Shown here piece after piece: positions 56,776 through 64,000 of a stretch of DNA of 64,000 nucleotides. The DNA comes from Bacteroides sp. CAG:1060_57_27 (GTDB lineage: Bacteria > Bacteroidota > Bacteroidia > Bacteroidales > UBA932): positions 1 through 64,000 of the forward strand of contig MNQT01000027.1 in the NCBI GenBank assembly GCA_001915575.1, read 5' to 3'. The notes under the pieces are model-generated. The model worked only from the letters and a program-made list of their open reading frames with translations, did no database searches and had not been told where the DNA came from. A program made the position numbers and the translations under genes. The first letter of the stretch is position 1. Every line of letters begins with the position of its first letter.

Positions 56776-58063
56776 TATCGCTCCAGTCCGACACGGGATC
56801 GGAGAAGGACATACGGTCTCCGTCGGAGGGATGCAGGAATTCCAGGCTCTCCGCATGCAGATAGAGCCTGTCGCCGGACTCGGGACTTCCGTAGAGGGTA
56901 TCGCCCTTTATCGGCCGCCCGAGTCCGAGTTTGTGTGCGGAATGCACGCGCAGCTGGTGCGTGCGCCCGGTATAGGGGAAGAAGCGTATGTCTATCTCCC
57001 CGTCGGGAAATTCCGAGAGCACCTCGTAGCGCGTGACGGCGAACTTGCCGTGCTCGAAGTCGACCATCTGGCGCGGCCTGTCGTAATAGTCCAGCATCAG
57101 CGGAAGCGCTATCGTGCCTTTCCTGGCATGTCCGAACGGCGTGGGGGCGCTGCACAGCCTCGCCCTGTAGGTCTTCTTCACGATGCGCCGGGCGAACTGC
57201 TCCTCGATGTCGGCCCTCGCATCCATGTTCCTTGCGTACACCATGAGTCCGGAGGTGTCCATATCGAGCCGGTGGCAGGAATAGACCCTGCCGTACCTGT
57301 CCCTGAGATAGTCGAGCAGTGACACGACGTCAAGTTTCCCGGGCACGGAGAGCATTCCGGCCGGCTTGTTCACGACTATGATGTCGGCATCTATGTATAT
57401 GGTCTCCGGCTCGCGCCTGTGGTACTCCCTGTCCATAGGGTTAGGCTCCACTTCGAGGCCTTCGAGCATGAAGTTCAGAAGAGGGCCGCACTTGCCGGTG
57501 CACGCGGGATAGAACCTTCCGTGCTCGCGCACCTTGCCGCCCCTGGACTCCCCGTACCAGAACTCTCCCATAGCCAGCGGCTTCATCCCTTTGGAATATG
57601 CGTACTGCAGGAGCCTCGGAGCGGCGCAGTCGCCGGTACCTGCGGGAGGTACCAGCCCCCTGCGGGAGAAGATCTCCGCGATGTCGAGGCTCTCGCCCCT
57701 GGCGTTGCTTACCCTGTACCGGTGGAAAAGCCAGTCCTGTAGTTCCGCGGACATACGGCTCTTCTGCTCCCCGTCCGTCATGGCGCTGATGCGCGCCTCC
57801 GTCTTCCTGAAATACCCCTCGGGATCGGTATAGTCGTATATCGGAGGCACGAAGCCGTCTATCACGGCCCGGCCTCCGGCAAGCCCGCTGAACGCATACA
57901 GGAACCCCGCGTCGGTCTGGAGCACGCCCATCATCTTCCCCTCGGCGAAAAGAGGCCTCAGGGACTCGTCTGAGCCTATGCGCTCGATAAGGGAATGCGC
58001 CGCATGGCGGATCTCCGGAGACGGGACATAGCGGAAAGGATATGTGAACCTGGCGGAACTCAT
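56747..58063 (-). CDS. RluA-family pseudouridine synthase with long N-terminal region
   Basis: ATG 58063 overlaps the maf stop (ATGA). The C-terminal half (about 225-435) is a RluA-type synthase: IIVVNKPAGMLSVPG, catalytic Asp in CHRLDMDTSGLMV, and YTGRTHQLRVHSAHKLG. The first 220 residues form an added domain with a Cys region (CTGKCGPLLNFML) and no family name I can give. This extended form is known in Bacteroidales. It would modify rRNA or tRNA uridines; the site is unknown. It is the last gene of a five-gene minus-strand operon. Confidence 0.88.
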   Translation of the reverse strand: MSSARFTYPFRYVPSPEIRHAAHSLIERIGSDESLRPLFAEGKMMGVLQTDAGFLYAFSGLAGGRAVIDGFVPPIYDYTDPEGYFRKTEARISAMTDGEQKSRMSAELQDWLFHRYRVSNARGESLDIAEIFSRRGLVPPAGTGDCAAPRLLQYAYSKGMKPLAMGEFWYGESRGGKVREHGRFYPACTGKCGPLLNFMLEGLEVEPNPMDREYHRREPETIYIDADIIVVNKPAGMLSVPGKLDVVSLLDYLRDRYGRVYSCHRLDMDTSGLMVYARNMDARADIEEQFARRIVKKTYRARLCSAPTPFGHARKGTIALPLMLDYYDRPRQMVDFEHGKFAVTRYEVLSEFPDGEIDIRFFPYTGRTHQLRVHSAHKLGLGRPIKGDTLYGSPESGDRLYLHAESLEFLHPSDGDRMSFSDPVSDWSDTTCACSPSY

Positions 58064-58641
58064 CCGAGGAAGTCTCCGAGCTCCTTCCAAAGACGGTTCA
58101 CCGGGAGACCCATTACATTGTAATACGAGCCCCTTATAGCGGAGATTCCCGTGTAGCCTATCCATTCCTGGATTGCGTAGGCTCCCGCCTTGTCGTAGGG
58201 CCTGAAGTTGTCTACATAGTATTCGATGTTCTCGTCGGGAAGGACGTCGAACACGACCTCGGTGGACACGGAGAAAGTCTTCTCGTGCACGCTGTCCCTC
58301 AGGGTCACGGCAGTCACCACCTCGTGGCTGCGGCCGGAAAGCTTGCGGAGCATCTCCACCGCCTCCTCACGCGAATGCGGCTTGCCCAGCACTTCGTTGC
58401 CCACTATGACTACGGTATCCGCCGTTATCAGCAGTTCGCCGCTCTCCAGAGCCCTGTGGAAGCCGTGCGACTTGCCGCGGCTCATGTCTTCCGGGACACG
58501 GTGCGGCTCGACGCCGGGCTCGAGGCTCTCGACGAAGGTGTTCTGAGTATCCACGGTGTATTCCAGCCCGAGACCGGAAAGCAGCTCCCTGCGCCGCGGG
58601 GAGTTGCTGGCGAGTATTATGCGTCTGTCAACCGTAAGCAT
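58060..58641 (-). CDS. maf: Maf-type nucleotide pyrophosphatase
   Basis: A house-cleaning enzyme hydrolysing non-canonical or dTTP/UTP-type nucleotides. The N-terminal IILASNSPRRRELL with its phosphate loop, TADTVV with the catalytic Asp, GKPHSREEAVEML and AYAIQEWIGYTGISAIRGSYYNV identify the family. Length 193 is standard. It lies four bases after the KdsC-like gene and overlaps the rluA start. Confidence 0.95.
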   Translation of the reverse strand: MLTVDRRIILASNSPRRRELLSGLGLEYTVDTQNTFVESLEPGVEPHRVPEDMSRGKSHGFHRALESGELLITADTVVIVGNEVLGKPHSREEAVEMLRKLSGRSHEVVTAVTLRDSVHEKTFSVSTEVVFDVLPDENIEYYVDNFRPYDKAGAYAIQEWIGYTGISAIRGSYYNVMGLPVNRLWKELGDFLG

Positions 58642-58645
58642 AAGC

Positions 58646-59185
58646 CTAATATATCTGGTCGAACTTGTCCTCGTCGAAATGCCACTTGTCCTGGGCCTTG
58701 AGTATCATCTCTATGCCCTCGCGCAGGCAGCCACGGCCGCCCTTGTGGAGGGTCACATAGTCGGCGGCCTGCCTCGCCTCCTCGACGGCGTCGGAGGGTG
58801 CGATGCCCAGCCCGCAGGCCCGCAGCACCTGCGTATCTGGAATGTTGTCGCCGAAGTACGCGACTTCGCGGGGTTCCAGGCCGTTCTGGGCGCAGAACTT
58901 ATGGAAAATCGACAGCTTCCCCCTCGCGCCGAGGAAAAGGTTCTCCTTCTTCACGCCTATGTGCCTGCACCTGCTGTCGAGCGCGTCGGTCTCGCCTCCG
59001 GATATGACCCCCATAACGAAACCCTTCGCCGCGGCGGCGCGGGTCGCGAACGCATCCTTGGCGTCCACTATCCTTATAAGGTCGTTGGCGGTGGGGCCGG
59101 CCGGTATTATGCGGCCGTCGCTCAGCACACCGTCGATGTCGAACACGATAGCCTTGATGTCCTTCAGATTCAATCCGTCATTCAT
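58646..59185 (-). CDS. KdsC-like HAD phosphatase (KDO-8-phosphate phosphatase)
   Basis: A small C0-type HAD enzyme: VFDIDGVLSDG carries both motif I Asp, VISGGETDALDSR is motif II, and VAYFGDNIPDTQVL gives motif IV. Length 179 matches KdsC. It would release KDO from KDO-8-P for lipopolysaccharide synthesis. The operon (acetyltransferase, GH35-like, this gene, maf, rluA) does not contain other KDO genes, so a different sugar phosphate remains possible. Confidence 0.9.
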   Translation of the reverse strand: MNDGLNLKDIKAIVFDIDGVLSDGRIIPAGPTANDLIRIVDAKDAFATRAAAAKGFVMGVISGGETDALDSRCRHIGVKKENLFLGARGKLSIFHKFCAQNGLEPREVAYFGDNIPDTQVLRACGLGIAPSDAVEEARQAADYVTLHKGGRGCLREGIEMILKAQDKWHFDEDKFDQIY

Positions 59186-59188
59186 ATA

Positions 59189-60922
59189 TTATCTATATCT
59201 GTAGAGTTTCACATGCAGTATGCTGTAGTCGCCGACCCCTATGCGGGCGTGGCGGCCCTGGTGGCTCTGGTCTCCGCCGAGCCTGCGCACTGATTCCAGG
59301 CTGCCGTCCGGAGCCACGCGCACCTCATCCACAAAGCCTATACCAAGACGCTCGGCACCCTTGCGCCACTCCGGAGTCCGGGAGTCGGCGGAACTTCCAG
59401 TCCGTACGAATCCGTCCTCGCCGAGAGCCGACGCCGGAGCGAGGGAAGGGAGTTCGTCCTCATGTCTGAACTCCACGACAACACCGCTTCCTGCAATGAG
59501 GAATTCGTCCTGCGCGAGACGTATGACTATCGCCCCGCCCTCGGGCCAGACACTGCCGTCGGTCGCGCGCGGATCCCAGGGCAGGGTGAAGAAATGGCTG
59601 CAGAGCAGGCGGGTATCGCCGAACGCGAGCGTATCGGACGCGTCTTCCTGACTGAAAAGTACACCCCTCATGTCATCGGAGCCCCTATGGGCACAGATCA
59701 GCGGCATAAGCTGGCGGATCAGGCCGTAGCTCCTCGCAAGCGGATAGTCCTGCGGCGGAAGGGGAGCGTCCTCTATCGAGAACGGACTGAACCCGAGGGC
59801 GTCGTGTTCGCCGAAGGCATAGAGCGCCCTCACGCCGTCGTCCGGCTCGAGGCGGATCTCCGGGATGAAAAGGGTATTGTCTTCGAGGTCGTACCGGCGC
59901 AGCCAGTCCTTGTAGCCGCTGTCGTAGAGGTCGGGAGCCAGCAGGGCAATGTCGGGGGCGGCACAGCGCCAGATGTCCTTCAGGTGTGCCAGGGGGCCTG
60001 CCGAAGGATACTCCCCGGGCTCGCGTCCGCGGCTGTCCATTGCGGCGTTCACATACATAGGCAGGTCGTATTCATCCTTTCCGGCAAGTATCATACTCTC
60101 CACATAGGAGGCATAGTGCCACGCCATGAATATCTCGTCGGTGTACAGGCCCTCGCCGAACACTTCCGTCCAGCTGCCGGATGTCCTGCCTCCGGCCTGT
60201 TTCCAAAGCGCGGCAAGCCTGGGATGCAGGTTTCCGGCGTTTGAAGCGAGATACTCTCCGAGCTCGCGCGGTATGTCGCGGCGGAAAAGCCTTTCGGCCT
60301 CGGATGAATGGTCACGGGCGTCCTCGAGCATGCCTATCTCGTTCTCCACCTGGACCATTATCACCGTATGCTCTTCCGAGTCGGTCTCCCGCAGATGCGC
60401 CATAAGCCTCGAAAAAGCGCGGCTGTCAGCCTCCAGCACTTCCTCGGAGAAGGGACTGGCTATTTCCAGCGGCTTGCCTTCGGATGTCCGGCAGCGGGGG
60501 AAGCGGCGCGTGTCCTGCTTGAACCACAGCGGCGCATAGCAGCTCATCGAGTTCTTCCATGCCCCGAACCAGAGCAGCACCAGCCGCAGGCCGCTGCGTC
60601 TCGCCTCCTCTATCGCGGTATCTACCAGCGTGAAGTCGAACCTGCCCTCTTCAGGTTCGGTCAGATCCCAGTATACGGGAACGAGAACGGTATTGAGCCC
60701 CATAGCCCTGAGCTTGGGGAAAAGGTCCGTGCTCCGGATGTCATGCACCGAAGTCGCGGCGGAGTTGGAGGTCTCGCCGCCGAGGATAAGGAACGGATTT
60801 CCGTCCACGATAAGCGTCTGCGAGCCCGGAGCACCCTCGAAATACGGTGCCTGCGCCGCGCCGGTATGCGGAACCAGCAAGGCTGCGAGCAGGACGGGCA
60901 GCAATCTGTTCATCATATTCAT
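59189..60922 (-). CDS. Secreted GH35-like beta-galactosidase (DUF5597-type)
   Basis: A signal peptide (MNRLLPVLLAALLVPHTGAAQ) follows alternative ATGs at 60922, 60916 and 60913. The barrel starts with LIVDGNPFLILGGETSNS, a GH35 hallmark, and then KLRAMGLNTVLVPVYWDLTEPEEG. The acid/base Glu is likely in VQVENEIGML and the nucleophile Glu in FIPEIRL. The C-terminal beta region resembles DUF5597. Related enzymes remove terminal beta-galactose. It is second in a five-gene operon with no SusC/D, so it probably acts in the periplasm on small sugars. Confidence 0.85.
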   Translation of the reverse strand: MNMMNRLLPVLLAALLVPHTGAAQAPYFEGAPGSQTLIVDGNPFLILGGETSNSAATSVHDIRSTDLFPKLRAMGLNTVLVPVYWDLTEPEEGRFDFTLVDTAIEEARRSGLRLVLLWFGAWKNSMSCYAPLWFKQDTRRFPRCRTSEGKPLEIASPFSEEVLEADSRAFSRLMAHLRETDSEEHTVIMVQVENEIGMLEDARDHSSEAERLFRRDIPRELGEYLASNAGNLHPRLAALWKQAGGRTSGSWTEVFGEGLYTDEIFMAWHYASYVESMILAGKDEYDLPMYVNAAMDSRGREPGEYPSAGPLAHLKDIWRCAAPDIALLAPDLYDSGYKDWLRRYDLEDNTLFIPEIRLEPDDGVRALYAFGEHDALGFSPFSIEDAPLPPQDYPLARSYGLIRQLMPLICAHRGSDDMRGVLFSQEDASDTLAFGDTRLLCSHFFTLPWDPRATDGSVWPEGGAIVIRLAQDEFLIAGSGVVVEFRHEDELPSLAPASALGEDGFVRTGSSADSRTPEWRKGAERLGIGFVDEVRVAPDGSLESVRRLGGDQSHQGRHARIGVGDYSILHVKLYRYR

Positions 60923-60929
60923 AGCCGAA

Positions 60930-61532
60930 TTATATTGAACCTTCTACGCCGCAGGTCCTCTCTCGGTCTCCGGGGCCGAGGGTGCGGACGACCCTGCACG
61001 GATTGCCGAACGCGAGCACTCCGGCAGGGATGCTGCGCGTAACCACGCTGCCGGCACCGATCACGGAACCGTCACCGATGCTTACTCCTGGCAGTATGCT
61101 GCACTGGGCACCTATCCATACGCCTTTGCCTATCTTTATCGGGTAGGCATATTCGAGCCCGGCCGCACGGGCCTCCCTGTCGAGCAGGTGCCCGGCGGTA
61201 TAGAATCCGCACATGGGCGCTACGAACACATCGTCGCCGAAACTCACCTCGGCGCCGTCGAGTATCACGCAGCCAGTGTTCATGAAAAAATTCTCCCCGA
61301 CAGAGATGTTGTAGCCGTAGTCGCAGTAGAACGGCGACACTATCGTGAAATTCCGGCCTGTGCTTGCGAAAAGCTTCCTGAGTATCTCGGCGCGCCTGGA
61401 CGTATCGGAGGGGAGAAGGCTGTTGTAGGTGTGCAGGGCGTCGGCACATTCCGTCCTCTCGCGGATCAGTTCGGCGTCGTTGTTGGCATCATAGACGAGG
61501 CCTTCGAGCATCTTCTGTTTTTCTGTCTTCAT
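60930..61532 (-). CDS. Maltose/galactoside O-acetyltransferase-like protein
   Basis: ATG 61532 (MKTEKQKMLEGLVYDANN) begins the N-terminal mac domain typical of Maa/LacA enzymes. A left-handed beta-helix follows, with hexapeptide repeats such as ISVGENFFMNTGCVILDG, then VFVAPMCGFYTAGH with the catalytic His, and IGAGSVVTRSI. Length 200 is standard. It acetylates sugar hydroxyls using acetyl-CoA. It heads the operon with the GH35-like gene seven bases downstream, so both may act on galactosides. Confidence 0.92.
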   Translation of the reverse strand: MKTEKQKMLEGLVYDANNDAELIRERTECADALHTYNSLLPSDTSRRAEILRKLFASTGRNFTIVSPFYCDYGYNISVGENFFMNTGCVILDGAEVSFGDDVFVAPMCGFYTAGHLLDREARAAGLEYAYPIKIGKGVWIGAQCSILPGVSIGDGSVIGAGSVVTRSIPAGVLAFGNPCRVVRTLGPGDRERTCGVEGSI

Positions 61533-61553
61533 ACAATATGGACTGCGAGAGTA

Positions 61554-61561
61554 CAAAAATA
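61554..61561 (-). promoter_or_regulatory. -7 element of the acetyltransferase operon
   Basis: TATTTTTG on the minus strand, about 21 bases before ATG 61532. Confidence 0.5.
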
Positions 61562-61652
61562 AAAATTCTTTCTTTTCATTTCATCGCTAATTTTATGTAA
61601 ATTCGCAGGCTTTAAAGATAGCAAAAAGTAAGGTAGAAACAATATTCTGGAC

Positions 61653-64000
61653 ATGGAACTCGACTCTAAATACAACCCTTCCTCGGTAGAGGAGAAATGG
61701 TATTCATACTGGACGGAGCACAAGTGCTTCCACTCCGAACCCGACGACAGGGAACCTTACACCATAGTCATACCCCCGCCCAACGTGACGGGCATACTCC
61801 ACATGGGCCATGTGCTCAACAACACGCTCAACGACGTGCTGATACGCAAGGCCAGGATGGACGGCAGGAACGCCTGCTGGATTCCCGGCACCGACCATGC
61901 CAGCATTGCCACCGAGTCCAAGGTGGTCGCAAGGCTCAGGGAGAAGGGTCTCACCAAGGAGGACATAGGCAGGGAGGAGTTCCTGCGCTACGCATGGGAG
62001 TGGAAGGAAGAGCACGGCGGTATCATACTCAAGCAGCTGCGCAAGCTCGGCGCCTCATGCGACTGGGAGCGCACCCGTTTCACCATGGAGCCGGAACTCA
62101 CCAAGGCCGTAATCGCCACCTTCTGCTACTTCTACCGCAAGGGCATGATATACAGGGGAGTAAGAATGGTCAACTGGGATCCTGTCGCTCTCACCGCGAT
62201 AAGCGACGACGAGGTTATACATAAGGACACGAAGAGCCATTTCTACCACCTGCGCTACTTCATCTCCGACGGCCACGGAAACCCCACCGGCGACTATGTC
62301 GTGATAGCGACAACCCGTCCCGAGACCATAATGGCCGACGCCGCCGTCTGCATAAACCCCGCCGACGAAAGGTATCACCACCTGCGCGGCAAGAAAGTGC
62401 TCATCCCGCTGATAAACAAGGAAATCCCTATCATCGAGGACGACTATGTGGAAATGGACTTCGGTACCGGCTGCCTCAAGGTGACCCCGGCGCACGACGT
62501 CAACGACTACGCCATAGGGCTCAGGCACAATCTCGAGGTGCTCGAAATCATCGACGACCACGGCCGTCTCAACGAGAAGGCGCAGATACTCGTGGGCGAA
62601 GACCGCTTCGAGGCGCGCAGGAAGATCGCCAAAATGCTCGAAGAGGCCGGAAACCTCGTCAAGACAGAGGAATACACCTCGCCCGTAGGCTATTCGGAAC
62701 GCACCGACGCAGTGATAGAGCCCAGGCTCTCCGCCCAGTGGTTCCTCAAAATGGACTCCCTCGCCGCAATGGCGCTCGACAGCGTAGAGTCGGGCAGGAT
62801 AAGGTTCGTGCCCGACAAGTACCGCAACACCTACCGCCACTGGATGGAGAACGCGCACGACTGGTGCATCTCCCGCCAGCTGTGGTGGGGACAGAGGATT
62901 CCGGCATACTACCTGCCGGACGGCCGCATAGTGGTGGACGAGACTCCCGAGAAGGCTCTCGAACAGGCACGCGCGCTCGACCCCTCGCTCCGCATGGAAG
63001 ACCTCAGGCAGGACGAAGACGTGCTTGACACCTGGTTCTCCAGCTGGCTGTGGCCGATTTCGGTATTCGACCCGGAGATGCCCGGACATCCCGACCACAA
63101 ACCCAACGCCGACCTCTCGTACTACTATCCCACGAGCGACCTCGTGACCGGCCCGGACATAATATTCTTCTGGGTCGCGAGGATGATAATGGCAGGAGGG
63201 GAGTTCATGCACGAGGTACCTTTCAGGAATGTCTATTTCACCGGAATAGTGCGCGACAAGCTCGGACGCAAGATGAGCAAGACCCTCGGCAACAGTCCCG
63301 ACCCCCTCGTGCTCATAGAGAAGTACGGCGCAGACGCAGTCAGGCTCGGCATGCTGCTATGCTCGTCCGCCGGCAACGACATACTCTATGACGAGTCGCA
63401 GGTCGAGCAGGGACGCAACTTCTGCGGCAAGATATGGAACTCGTGGAGGCTCGTCTCGGGATGGAAGGTCGACAGGGACGCCACGCAGCCCCGCGAAGCG
63501 GCAGTGGCCGTGAAATGGTTCGACAGCCTGCTCTCGCGCACGATAGAGACGGTGGAGGACCACTACTCCAAGCTGCGCGTCTCCGACGCCCTGATGGCCA
63601 TCTACAAGCTCTTCTGGGACGACTACTGCAGCTGGTACCTCGAGCTCGTCAAACCCGCATGGGGAAGCGCCGTCGACGGAGCCACCTACGACGCCACCTG
63701 CACCTTCTTCGAGAAGCTGCTCAAGCTCATCCACCCCATAATGCCGTTCATCACCGAGGAGCTCTGGCATGCGACCTCAGAGCGCGCGGACGGACAGACG
63801 ATAATGTTCGAAAGGACCCCTCAGGCAGGCGCATACGACCCTGCGCTGCTCGAGGGCTTCGAACTTGCCAAGCAGGCCGTGATCGAGATACGCGCGATAC
63901 GCGCCCAGAAGCAGATCTCACCTAAGGCGGTTCTCGAGCTATACATAGACGGAGATTTTGATGCAGGACTTGAGGCGACAATATGCAAGGCTGCCAACAT
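61653..64000 (+). CDS. valS: Valyl-tRNA synthetase, truncated by window end
   Basis: The frame opens at ATG 61653 ([20 protein letters not shown]) and runs past the last base, so it was not closed inside the window. Class I signatures are clear: [13 protein letters not shown] as the HIGH motif (about residues 41-53), the editing-domain [14 protein letters not shown] and [12 protein letters not shown], and KMSKT at 540-544. The [12 protein letters not shown] segment is typical of ValRS. About 782 of an expected 870-880 residues are present. Confidence 0.97.
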   Translation, partial: MELDSKYNPSSVEEKWYSYWTEHKCFHSEPDDREPYTIVIPPPNVTGILHMGHVLNNTLNDVLIRKARMDGRNACWIPGTDHASIATESKVVARLREKGLTKEDIGREEFLRYAWEWKEEHGGIILKQLRKLGASCDWERTRFTMEPELTKAVIATFCYFYRKGMIYRGVRMVNWDPVALTAISDDEVIHKDTKSHFYHLRYFISDGHGNPTGDYVVIATTRPETIMADAAVCINPADERYHHLRGKKVLIPLINKEIPIIEDDYVEMDFGTGCLKVTPAHDVNDYAIGLRHNLEVLEIIDDHGRLNEKAQILVGEDRFEARRKIAKMLEEAGNLVKTEEYTSPVGYSERTDAVIEPRLSAQWFLKMDSLAAMALDSVESGRIRFVPDKYRNTYRHWMENAHDWCISRQLWWGQRIPAYYLPDGRIVVDETPEKALEQARALDPSLRMEDLRQDEDVLDTWFSSWLWPISVFDPEMPGHPDHKPNADLSYYYPTSDLVTGPDIIFFWVARMIMAGGEFMHEVPFRNVYFTGIVRDKLGRKMSKTLGNSPDPLVLIEKYGADAVRLGMLLCSSAGNDILYDESQVEQGRNFCGKIWNSWRLVSGWKVDRDATQPREAAVAVKWFDSLLSRTIETVEDHYSKLRVSDALMAIYKLFWDDYCSWYLELVKPAWGSAVDGATYDATCTFFEKLLKLIHPIMPFITEELWHATSERADGQTIMFERTPQAGAYDPALLEGFELAKQAVIEIRAIRAQKQISPKAVLELYIDGDFDAGLEATICKAAN

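Overview
The window is a GC-rich (I estimate high-50s percent) chromosomal segment of a gut-type member of Bacteroidota, most likely order Bacteroidales. The reasons are a SusC/SusD pair, lipoproteins with Bacteroidota-style lipoboxes, many TAnnTTTG (-7) and TTTG/TTG (-33) promoter elements with few strong Shine-Dalgarno sequences, a Rho with a long charged N-terminal insertion, and plant-glycan hydrolases (GH2, GH10, GH43, GH35-like). I cannot name a genus from the sequence alone.

Layout. 1-330: an AT-rich segment that looks like the end of an integrated element abutting the 3' end of mnmE. 327-3803 (minus): lipocalin-like lipoprotein, outer-membrane protein and an mnmE carrying two repeat-rich insertions in its GTPase domain. 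4258-10592 (plus): a polysaccharide-utilisation locus (SusC, SusD, GH43) whose susC has an in-frame amber codon directly after the signal peptide. 10714-12512: a NifU-like protein and a GGGtGRT-family protein. 12599-15293: an AT-richer island with an intact DUF4143-type ATPase, a dead YafQ-type toxin-antitoxin pair, a truncated hipA, and a still-intact hipB-like regulator with its operator. 15344-20360 (minus): two glycosyltransferases and a secreted protein with NPCBM-like repeats. 20453-24414: two tandem DUF5722-type lipoprotein glycosidase candidates. 24439-28747 (minus): MFS transporter and GH2 beta-galactosidase. 28836-31672 (plus): steroid 5-alpha-reductase-like, old-yellow-enzyme-like and short-chain dehydrogenase genes, the gene set known for bile-acid and steroid A-ring reduction. 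31660-33856 (minus) and 33925-34554 (plus): C_GCAxxG protein and nucleoside kinase, then upp. 34854-39507 (minus): rho and lptD. 39645-47324 (mostly plus): amidase, dnaA, rpe, ftsH, cdsA, psd, with birA opposite. 47305-48350 (minus): HAD hydrolase and a free-standing TonB plug lipoprotein. 48815: tRNA-Cys. 48952-51177: metallophosphoesterase, TIGR04076-type protein, WYL regulator. 51570-55568 (minus): GH10-CE1 fusion and a helix-hairpin-helix/beta-barrel protein. 55636-56775: hpt and adk. 56747-61532 (minus): acetyltransferase, GH35-like, kdsC, maf and rluA in one operon. 61653-end: valS, truncated by the window.

Biologically the window mixes housekeeping clusters with glycan-foraging genes and one probable host-sterol-modifying operon. 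The most unusual features are a family of very long, near-perfect hairpins with a conserved 18-nt loop (34.6 kb and 51.3 kb, with a diverged relative at 48.5 kb) whose stem differences are compensated on both arms, the insertion-bearing MnmE next to a probable integration site, the amber-interrupted SusC, and the toxin-antitoxin graveyard.
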